DNA from: Berkiella sp964606325
GTDB taxonomy: Bacteria; Pseudomonadota; Gammaproteobacteria; Berkiellales; Berkiellaceae
Assembly (NCBI GenBank): GCA_964606325.1
Contig: CAZSGE010000045.1
Span: 1 to 22,637 of the forward strand
Reading direction: 5' to 3'
Length of the DNA stretch: 22,637 nucleotides
Shown here: positions 7,996 to 16,500 of the stretch, piece by piece
Position numbering within the stretch: the first letter of the stretch is position 1
How the letters are laid out: each line of letters starts with the position of its first letter
The notes under the pieces: generated by a model
Database searches by the model: none
Seen by the model: the letters and a program-made list of their open reading frames with translations, nothing else
Told to the model about the DNA's origin: nothing
Program-made: the position numbers and the translations under genes

Positions 7996-9253
7996 AGAGC
8001 TTTCTTTTAACACTAGGCGTCGCACTTTTTCCTTTTTCATCGATGTGGCTACCGTCCGTACTAGGCTTAGTATCATCAGTATCTTCTTCATATTGATTAT
8101 CTAGAACAGTATCTGCCCAACCTCTTCCTAGCCGATTGATTAAAGATTCTGGTACAGATTCTAAATTGTTATCATTGCAATCAAGTTCCACCAACAAATC
8201 CCAATCACCCATATAGTCTGGAAGCTGATTTAATCTGTTATCTGAGCATGCAAATCTTTCAATCTTTTTGCAATTCGATAATGTTGCTGGTAACTGGCTA
8301 ATCTTATTACCATTCGCATAAAGCTCTTTCAACATTGAGCAATTTCCTAGCGAAGCTGGCAATTCAGTTAAAAAATTCCCGCCACAATCAAAGTATTCCA
8401 GCAACTGCCAATTTCCGCAAATTTCTGGCAGTCGGGTTATTTTAGCGGCAGTGAAGTTAACCTTTTTTAAGGACTTACAATTGCCTAAGGTTTCTGGTAT
8501 TTCAGTTAATGGATTTTCGGTACAAAATATTACTTCTAGCCCACGGCAATTACCTAATGTTGCGGGTAAAAAGGATAAATTACCGTATTCACAGATAAAC
8601 TTTTTGAGCGCTTTACACTTATCAATTTCCAAAGGGACATGAGCTATCAAAGAATTTGTAATATTAAAGACCTCTAACCTATCCCAATAGACCTCATATT
8701 CTTTCATTGCTAATAACTGCTTAGGAAAGCGAGTAACACCATTCACCTTTGACAAATCTAAAATGCGAGTATTTATATCAATTGAATCCTTGATTTTTTT
8801 GATATTTATTTTATCTAGGGCTTCACTTACTTTTTCTAAATGAAGAAGGGTTGGTATTGTATATATCGATTTTGGTGAAACTATTTTTCTTACATGAGCT
8901 TTTTCATTGGGAGGAAATTCATTTATATGGCAAATTTCTCTTCGTTGAAAGTCGACAACATCATTTACTGCATTGTAGTAAAATTGAAGAAAATTCTTTT
9001 TGGGAAATATGGGGTCTAGTCTTGGCTCAATTATACGTAAACGATTGTACATTTCTTCAAAAGTTCGATATTGTTCATCATCGATAACCGATTTAAACCG
9101 TCGATTAACTCTTCTTAATCTAACCATACTATAAAGGTTTAAAAAGCTTGCTGTAACGTTTAGTATTTCTTTGGGAAGCCACGCAATTGGCGTTAATTCA
9201 ACTTCATTTTCAATATCTTTCTTTTTAGACTCATCAAGAATTGGATTTAGCAT
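7994..9253 (-). CDS. F-box-like / leucine-rich-repeat protein, candidate effector
   Basis: 419 residues. ATG 9253 follows AAGGTGGAG, a strong ribosome site. Residues about 25-65 match the F-box pattern: LPKEIL, then VTASFLNLYSMVRLRRVNRRF, then an acidic DDE and a helix. In eukaryotes the F-box binds Skp1 and brings substrates to the SCF ubiquitin ligase. Residues about 162-377 hold eight to nine leucine-rich repeats of about 23 residues with recurring LPATLGNC / LKELYANGNKI type units, forming a binding surface. The tail (380-419) is acidic then basic (KRKL) and probably disordered. The F-box plus substrate-binding repeat layout is that of host F-box proteins and of known bacterial ubiquitin-hijacking effectors. 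There is no signal peptide, and no NEL-type ligase domain is seen. Use of host SCF is an inference. Confidence 0.85.
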   Translation of the reverse strand: MLNPILDESKKKDIENEVELTPIAWLPKEILNVTASFLNLYSMVRLRRVNRRFKSVIDDEQYRTFEEMYNRLRIIEPRLDPIFPKKNFLQFYYNAVNDVVDFQRREICHINEFPPNEKAHVRKIVSPKSIYTIPTLLHLEKVSEALDKINIKKIKDSIDINTRILDLSKVNGVTRFPKQLLAMKEYEVYWDRLEVFNITNSLIAHVPLEIDKCKALKKFICEYGNLSFLPATLGNCRGLEVIFCTENPLTEIPETLGNCKSLKKVNFTAAKITRLPEICGNWQLLEYFDCGGNFLTELPASLGNCSMLKELYANGNKISQLPATLSNCKKIERFACSDNRLNQLPDYMGDWDLLVELDCNDNNLESVPESLINRLGRGWADTVLDNQYEEDTDDTKPSTDGSHIDEKGKSATPSVKRKL

Positions 9254-9542
9254 ACTCCACCTTCGTAATAAAAAAATATAACATATAAGCTGAATATATT
9301 AGCTAAAAATATATTTTAAATATGTAGTAAAAAATAAGATCATATTTAAAACATGTAGTAAAAATATTTTTAAGCGACGAAAGGTATATATTGAAAATTC
9401 GTCATTTGGAGAATGGAGTATCAACTAAGCATAAAATCAAAATGCATGGACTATCAGTAATTTGGACAAATAGAAGACAAATGTTTTTAAATCTGCCAAA
9501 AACAAGGCGCGCCCGTACATAAGATCCGATTCTCATTATAAT
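9254..9542. other. AT-rich spacer upstream of the F-box/LRR gene
   Basis: No gene is visible. It must contain the minus-strand promoter of the F-box/LRR gene, but several AT-rich hexamers compete and none has a convincing -35 partner. A short direct repeat lies at 9322-9364. Around 9508-9540 the composition changes abruptly from AT-rich to mixed (GGCGCGCCCG), which marks the edge of the decayed gene to the right. Confidence 0.5.
9322..9364. repeat. Short direct repeat upstream of the F-box/LRR gene
   Basis: ATGTAGTAAAAA occurs at 9322-9333 and again at 9353-9364 (period 31), each preceded by TTTAAA with a one-base length difference. The period is near three helical turns and the site is about 70-110 bases upstream of the start codon, so a paired regulator site is possible; chance in AT-rich DNA is also possible. 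Confidence 0.4.
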
Positions 9543-9755
9543 CTAACGGACGCCGTAGTAGACTTTGACGGCATGCTCGACGAGCCCATCGTGTTGGGAT
9601 TCTTGGCGACAAGATCTTTGACTCCCTTATCATCACTTTTTTGAATGGGCGAATAACCTTTGGCCAGTGAAAATTACGCGCGAAAAATATGATTTCACTT
9701 CCCGAGCATTATATTTGGCTTTATTAACGACGTAGAAAACCGTATCGAGCAGCGC
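9543..9755 (-). pseudogene. Remnant of a phosphate-type periplasmic binding protein gene (PstS-like C-terminal end)
   Basis: Reading the minus strand from 9755 gives TVFYVVNKAKYNAREVKSYF then SRVIFTGQRLF, which resembles the segment of phosphate-binding-like proteins around 'EVxxIFxGKxxxW'. After a stop near 9638 and a shift of frame it continues DDKGVKDLVAKNPNTMG, and after one more shift VEHAVKVYYGVR followed by TAG at 9543. The last two pieces match the usual 'GVxxLVAKNPxAIGYVEHxxVKV' ending of this family. At least two frameshifts and the missing N-terminal two thirds show that it is dead. The exact family is less sure than the fact of decay. Confidence 0.5.
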
Positions 9756-9785
9756 TTAAAATAAATAAAAAACGAAGCACCATAG

Positions 9786-9819
9786 AAAAAAAATGCCGGA
9801 CAGCTTAACTGACCGGCAT
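9786..9819 (-). terminator. Rho-independent terminator on the minus strand
   Basis: On the minus strand ATGCCGG and CCGGCAT form a seven-pair stem, extended inward past a T-T mismatch by CAG/CTG, and eight T follow (the A run at 9786-9793 on the plus strand). It is the first terminator downstream of the 124-residue gene that ends at 9957, and its outer arm abuts the end of the duplicated segment. Confidence 0.85.
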
Positions 9820-9822
9820 TAG

Positions 9823-9947
9823 CCTTAACTCACCACTTTGAGTCTATCAAAAATACTGATAATGAAACAAATGCACTCAAACTACGCACACAACCAGCAG
9901 CCAGCAACAACGTCACAAGCACAGTTAAAAAAACAGGTCTAGTATAA
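9823..9947 (+). pseudogene. 3' remnant of a paralogue of the 239-residue gene at 6942-7661
   Basis: The plus strand encodes HFESIKNTDN, then KLRTQPAASNNVTSTVKK, aligning with YFETIKRTDN and KLHTQPTASNKVTSTIKK at the end of the intact gene. One inserted base in an A run shifts the last codons so that it ends at TAA 9945-9947. Only about 40 codons remain; upstream lie the terminator and the decayed binding-protein gene, so most of the gene was deleted. Confidence 0.75.
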
Positions 9948-10154
9948 TAAGTGTGGTCAATATTTTTTGCTAGTGTGGGCCCTTCGCCTGTCATCATGCA
10001 CACCTGGCGGTGAGCCAACGATAACAGTATCTAGATCTGCATTGCGTACTCTTTGCACTCCACCACTAGGCATGTAAGGGCTTCCTGCGATAGCAATTGG
10101 TGGACTGCTAGAGATGGATTCTGCTGAATTTGCATTAGCCTGTGAGCCATTTTT
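9823..10154. repeat. Duplicated segment, copy B (partner at 7543-7888)
   Basis: Colinear and same-orientation match to 7543-7888. In this copy the plus-strand gene is reduced to a 3' scrap (9823-9947), while the convergent minus-strand gene is intact (9957-10331). The left boundary falls a few bases from the arm of the terminator at 9786-9819. Confidence 0.85.
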
Positions 10155-10331
10155 CAAAGGTATCGGTATTGATTTTTCTTTAACTGAAGCACGGGACGAT
10201 GAGATAGCAGCGCTTGGCTCTGTGTCCTCTGGCTTATCATCGTCAAAAATAGTCTGTAATTCGGTACCTTTATCTTCATCTAAGTCATCTTGATCTACGG
10301 TCTTGACAGCCATAAAACTATACAGTGACAT
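9957..10331 (-). CDS. Unrecognised small, probably disordered protein
   Basis: 124 residues from ATG 10331, chosen because GAGAGG sits seven bases upstream of it; ATG 10346 lies ahead of that site. The product is not recognised. It has an acidic N-terminal third (DQDDLDEDKG), a middle rich in Ser, Ala and Pro, and a conserved end with PSGG and IVGSPPGVHDDRRR before a basic SKKY tail. It lacks a signal peptide and membrane segment and is probably unstructured, as linkers or secretion-competent substrates often are. A 5'-truncated relative lies at 7676-7888, where the last 12-residue block is unchanged, suggesting that this end matters. It lies 262 bases downstream of the giant gene on the same strand, and a terminator follows at 9786-9819. 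Confidence 0.6.
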   Translation of the reverse strand: MSLYSFMAVKTVDQDDLDEDKGTELQTIFDDDKPEDTEPSAAISSSRASVKEKSIPIPLKNGSQANANSAESISSSPPIAIAGSPYMPSGGVQRVRNADLDTVIVGSPPGVHDDRRRAHTSKKY

Positions 10332-10593
10332 AACGAAACCTCTCATACTGTAAATGATGTAAGTACACTGGTTACTTTGAATAGCCTATTTTAACCACTT
10401 TAATGAGCTAAATAAACTGGCTTTACAAATGTTGGATAGATTTCTTTTATAATATTATGATGAAATTAAATTTCGATAATACGGGATTATTTCTGCGCAT
10501 TTATCATGGCATTCTCAATATCTCTCTTAAATAAAATATATAATCAGAAATTTAGCTTCAAAATATAAATCTTACAGCCATATACAAATAAAA

Positions 10594-13500
10594 CTATTCA
10601 TGCGTTTGCGTTGGAGTATGTTGCTCTAACGGATGAGTAACCGCTGTTGGCGCTGTGATTTGCTCTACAATCACTGTTGCGCTGAGCGGCCCCGTGCTTG
10701 AAGGAGCAACTTGGCTTGAATTATCTGCATTAATAGCTGAATTACTAAAACTTGGATCATGCAGTTGTTCTAATTCACTGTGGTGTGTATCGATATCTTG
10801 CATAGAAATTTTCAAGTTAGATTCAAGATGGCTAATATCAACAATGTAATTATCATCTTCTTGATGAAAGAGATCTGCAACTTGAGAATAATCCGGTTTA
10901 ATGTCAGCAGTATGAAGACAAAGGTAATTCTCAAATTGTTCACCAAGCTTGTTAACAGAAGTATATTCAATCACTTCCATAAAAGACTCTCCAGGATGAC
11001 TTGGGCTAATAGAATAACTACCATCTTGATGAATCGTTAAAATAGCACCACTTTTCGTCGTAACACTAACACCAAATTCAGCTTCTACAACTTGATTTGC
11101 TTCATTGACATATTTATACCCCAGAATGTTATGCTGCTCAGATTGAGAATCTTGAAGAATATTTCCATGCGTAATTTGTTGGTGTTCTTGTACAACTTCT
11201 GCTGTCGCACTTGACGCTACATTATGATGCTCATCAATTGTATTGACGTTTTGAGGTAATGTATTAATCATCGCATCTAAAACACTTTGAGATATCATAC
11301 CACTATAGAAATCTGTGATCGCATGAGCGAAAGCACCCTGTGTTATGCTTTGAACGTCGCTAATAGCCATAGCAGGATCAAGGATGTCATGGCTACTGAC
11401 TTGAATAGCTTCTTGACTTGCTTTCATCATATCAACAATTGGGTTTAAAGCTGCTGGTGCAACATTTAATTGACTACTCACCTCTTCAATCACAGCATGT
11501 ATTAATCCCACACTGCTAAAATCTGCTTTATCATCTGATTTTAATATTTGATCACCAATAGCTTTATAAATGTCTTCAGCAAATTGCGCTTGATCAGCCC
11601 CCAACAATTGAGACAAAGCCATGCCAAGCTGAATACTCATTGTCATAATAGCTGCTGCTTGCATCAATGATTGCTCTTCTCCCTGGGATGCGCTGATAAA
11701 CGGATTTAGTTTGGTTAAATCTACACCCGGTGTGAGCCCAAGCGCCTTAACAAGTAGATCATTCACTGATTTAGGATCTCTATTTCCTTCAATTTGCATT
11801 TCAAGCAAGCTCGTAAAAGGTGAAATAATACTACTATTGACTGGTGCAAATAACGGGATTTGATAACTTAAACCTGTTGCGGTATCGGTTCCACCAATTG
11901 AAACAAGTCTGCCATCAAGACTATCTATAAAGCCATCTTTGTTAGCATCAAAGATCATCAAATTATAAGCACCTTCTGCACCAGACAAAGTCTGACTTTC
12001 ATTAGAATCAAGAATGGCATTGCTGTTTTCATCTTGGAAAATGGTCGCATCCACGATAGGACCATCAACCGATTGGCCTGCTGATAATGATGAAGCATTG
12101 CCATTTAAATCAAATAATAAAGTGGCACTTGATGTATCACCATCTTTGTCTTTCATGGTGTAATTGATAACATCATCTTGTGCATAGTTAGAGCTAGAAT
12201 AAGTAAAAGCACCATTCGCATCGATATGCAATTTATTACCCACGGGAGTTATAATATCAACGTTTTGTACTGGAATGGTAATAACACTGCCATTTCTTGT
12301 CGCACCGATAAGCTCAGGGTGAGCAGCAAGATAGTTTGTTGCAGCCTGTGAACTGGCAAGCGTGAAATACACATTCACTAATTGCTTGCCACTATCAGCC
12401 CCGCTAGCATCATTCGTTAACACATTACCTGTGGTTTCAGTTTGATTAATCGTGCTTACCAAAATTTGCTGTAAATTACTCAAATCAGGTGCAACTGTGA
12501 TAACGGTTCCTGGTTGATCATCATCTAAATCCCTGAGATGCTCATCTATATCAGCTTGGCTAAAAGATCCAATATTCAGTATGAATGCTTCAACATTGTT
12601 TGTGTTGAGTAAAGTTCTCCAAGCAGATTCTTCAGCATCCGTTAATCGATTATCAATAGAATAGCCCGGATCATCCAAAGGATTGGGTTGTGGTTTACCA
12701 TCAGATAAGAAATAAACTCTATCAATGTAACCTGCTAAATTTGGGTTGGCGCTATCTTGAGTAATATCCGTTGTAGCATCTTGAATAGCAGCACGATAAT
12801 TAGTCCAACCATTTGCTGACAAATTGTCAATATAGGTTTTTGCCGCTGCAATGCTTGAAAACTCTTGTGATATCGTTGCATCATCTGCATTTTGACCATC
12901 TAAATCACCACTAAAGGTGATAATGCTTATTTTAAGAGCAGTACTTGCTGCTTGGTAACTATCTAATAGAGCACCATTATTGGTCAAGGCCTCTTGCAAT
13001 AAATCTAAACGTGTTTTTCCAGTATTACCAATCTTTGTGGTCATGCTACCTGAAACATCTAATATAAAGGTCAAATTGTATGACGGTTTAGGCGGCGGTG
13101 TAATGACATAAGTATCTTGAACAGCCGTTGGTCCATCATCTTTAAAAATAAAGGCTTTACCTATATTTAAAGTGGCTGAGCTTGAAGCTGAGTCACCATC
13201 TGAATCTAAAATGGTATCCGTTCTAGTCAACTTAACTAAATCAGCACTATTTAATGTAACGCTATCATCAGGGTTGCTTTGATTGGGATGCACCAGTGCG
13301 CGAATTTGATGTAAATTGACAACGCCAGATGCATCAACATTTATGGTAAAGACAATCTGATTGCTACTTTGTGTACGCCCTTCGACTATGCCATTATTTA
13401 AAAAGAGCATAACATTTTGACCAGTTGCCACATCATCTACGCCACTATCAACGCCATTGGCTGAAAGAGTAAGTACATACTTACTCGACACTGTCGCACC

Positions 13501-16500
13501 ATCAGCACCCGGCGTGCTTGCAACACTAAAATTATCTGCAAAATTTGCACTGGCATTTTGCCCCAAATTCGTTTCGTCAACAGTTAATGAATCTACTGCA
13601 CCATTTGAAGTAACTGTGATACTTGGGACATCATCTATAATGCGCACAGTTAGAACGTCTGTTGCTGTTTCAGGATCTGATACATCAGCATCCTTCAACG
13701 TTATGATGAATTCTTCATAAATATCATTTTCACCATTGCCAGAAGGGTGCGTTTCATTGTCTTTTAGCTCATAGCTATAAGATATCGTGCCGGTTTGAGC
13801 ATCATAGCTTAGTATGTGCAACATATTTCCCAAAGAAGATGTAATATGTTTAGCAGTAAACACGTCGTTGCTAATCACGGTTTGATCAGCAATTTGTAAG
13901 CTACCCACACCATCGGGTGCGTTGATTTTAAATGATCCTTGTACGTTAGTTGTCTCTTTTATTAGGTCTGAACCTGCAGATTCATTATCGTTTCTTGAGC
14001 TCAATAAATCATCTTCATCAACAACAACATCACCGCCTTGTGCTTTAGGAGTTAAATCAGATATCTTAACAGTTCCATCAATATCAAAACATAACTCGGC
14101 AGTTGCTGTGTCTCCATCTTTATCTTTCATGGTGTAATGGAATTCTTCATCTTGTCCCGCATTTGGACCAAAATTACTGGTATATTTAAAATTACCATTA
14201 GATTCAATATGCAATAAATTGCCAATTGGTGTGATGATATCTACATTTGGAATCGGAATAGTTACTGTGGCTCCATTAATACTTGCACCAACTAACTCTG
14301 GATGAGCAGCTAGATAAGCATTGGCTGCTTGTGCAGTTGCCAAAGTAAAATAGATGTTTATAACCTGAGCACCTTGGTCGGCTCCTGCATTATCGTTGGT
14401 TAGAACATTTCCTATAGTTTCAACTTGACTGATGGTATCTATTAATATCTGTTGCAAATTACTTAAATCAGGCGCTACCGTAATAACAGTACCTGGCTGA
14501 TCATCATCAAGATCTTTTAAGTGCTCATCCACATCTGATTGGCTAATAGAGCCTATATTCAAAATAAATGCTTCGACATTATTTGAATTAAGTGACGTTC
14601 TCCAAGCTGATTCTTCTGCATCAGTTAATCGATTATCAATACCGTTTGTACCTTGGGGTTCTGGCTTGCCATCTGATAGGAAATATAGTCTATCGATATA
14701 CCCTGCTAAAGAAGGGTTATTGGAATCTGCAGTAATATCAGCTTTTGCTGCTTCAGTTGCTGCTCGATAATTCGTCCAACCATTTGCTGATAGGGCATCT
14801 ATATAATTCTTTGCAGCTTGAACGCTTGAAAATTCAATAGAAGTGTTTGCATCATCTGCATTTTGACCATCGAGATCGCCACTAAATGTTACAATCGTGA
14901 TTTTGAGTGCTGTACTTGCTGCTTGATAGCTATCTAGTAAGGCGCCTGGATTGGTCAAAGCTTCTTGCAATAGATCTAAACGTGTTTTTCCAGTGTTGCC
15001 TATCAGCGTATTCATACTACCTGACACATCTAGCACAAAGGTTAAATTATAAGAAGGTAGCGGTGGAGCAGACACTGTAAAGCAGTCATCTACGGCAACG
15101 GGACCATCATCTTTGAAGATGAGAGCCTGACCAATATTCAATGTTGCTGAGCTTGTGGCAGGATCGCCATCTTTATCAATAATGGTATCTGTTCGTGTTA
15201 ATTTAACTAATGTATCAGATATTAATGTCACACTATCATCTGGGTTGCTAGCATTAGGATGAACAACTGCACGAATACCATCTAAGGAGACTAGACCATT
15301 TGCATTTACCGAGACTGTGAATACAAGCTCGTTTGAACCTTGTACCCGCCCTTCAACCGCACCATTATTCATTGTTAATAACACGTTTTTACCGGTTGCA
15401 ACATCGTCTAAACCACTATCAGCATTGATCGCACTAATCGACAATTTGTAATCAGTAGTCAATGTACCAGCATTATCTGCGCCAAATTTACTCGTGATGC
15501 TAAAATTATCTGCAAAATTACCAGTGGCATTTTGAACTAAATTACTTTCATCTACCGTCATCAGATCAGGTGACGCAATTGCTTTAACTTCAATACTGGG
15601 ACCATCATCTTTGAAGATCAACGCCTGACCAATATTGAGGGCAGCACTCCCGAGGGCTTTATCACCGTCTTTATCCGTAATCGTATCGGTGCGCGTTAAT
15701 GATANNNNNNNNNNNNNNNNNNNNNNNNNNNNNNNNNNNNNNNNNNNNNNNNNNNNNNNNNNNNNNNNNNNNNNNNNNNNNNNNNNNNNNNNNNNNNNNN
15801 NNNNTCGGGATTGGTACCATCAGGATGCGTGAGCGCACGTATACCATCTAAGGTCACAAAACCTGAGGCATCCACGGTCACTGTAAACGAAAGCGTATTG
15901 GTACCTTCAACATAGCCTTCAACGACACCACCATTCATTTTCAAAAGAACGCTTTTGCCTGTGGCGACATCATCTAAGCCGCTATCCACATCATTGGCTG
16001 AAATTGAGAGCTTGTAATCCGATTTAATCGAGCCGGCATTATCTGCACCATAATTGGGTGTGTTTGCGAAGTATCCAGAAAAATCCGCTTTCGCATTAAC
16101 ATTAAAATCACTTTCATCCACTGTTAACGGTGCTGCTGTTCCGACAGTTTTAACGCTAATACCAGGACCATCATCTTTGAAGATAAACGCTTGGCCAATA
16201 TTGAGGGCAGCACTTCCGAGGGCTTTATCACCGTCTTTATCCGTAATCGTATCGGTGCGCGTTAATGATACCAAATCAGCTGAACTTAAAGTCACGCCAT
16301 CATCGGGATTGGTACCATCAGGATGCGTGAGCGCACGTATACCATCTAAGGTCACAAAACCTGAGGCATCCACGGTCACTGTAAACGAAAGCGTATTGGT
16401 ACCTTCAACATAGCCTTCAACGACACCACCATTCATTTTTAAGAGAACGCTTTTGCCTGTGGCCACATCATCTAAACCGCTATCCACATCATTGGCTGAA

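Noticed and set aside
10594..15621. A separate 1675-residue gene starting at TTG 15621
   Set aside because: The frame is open right up to the gap and the TTG lies inside a repeat (QALIFKDDGP); it is the downstream part of the giant gene.
15635..16413. Plus-strand open frames opposite the DUF5801-like repeats
   Set aside because: They lie antisense to clear repeat-coding sequence, recur wherever the repeat recurs, and have no ribosome sites.
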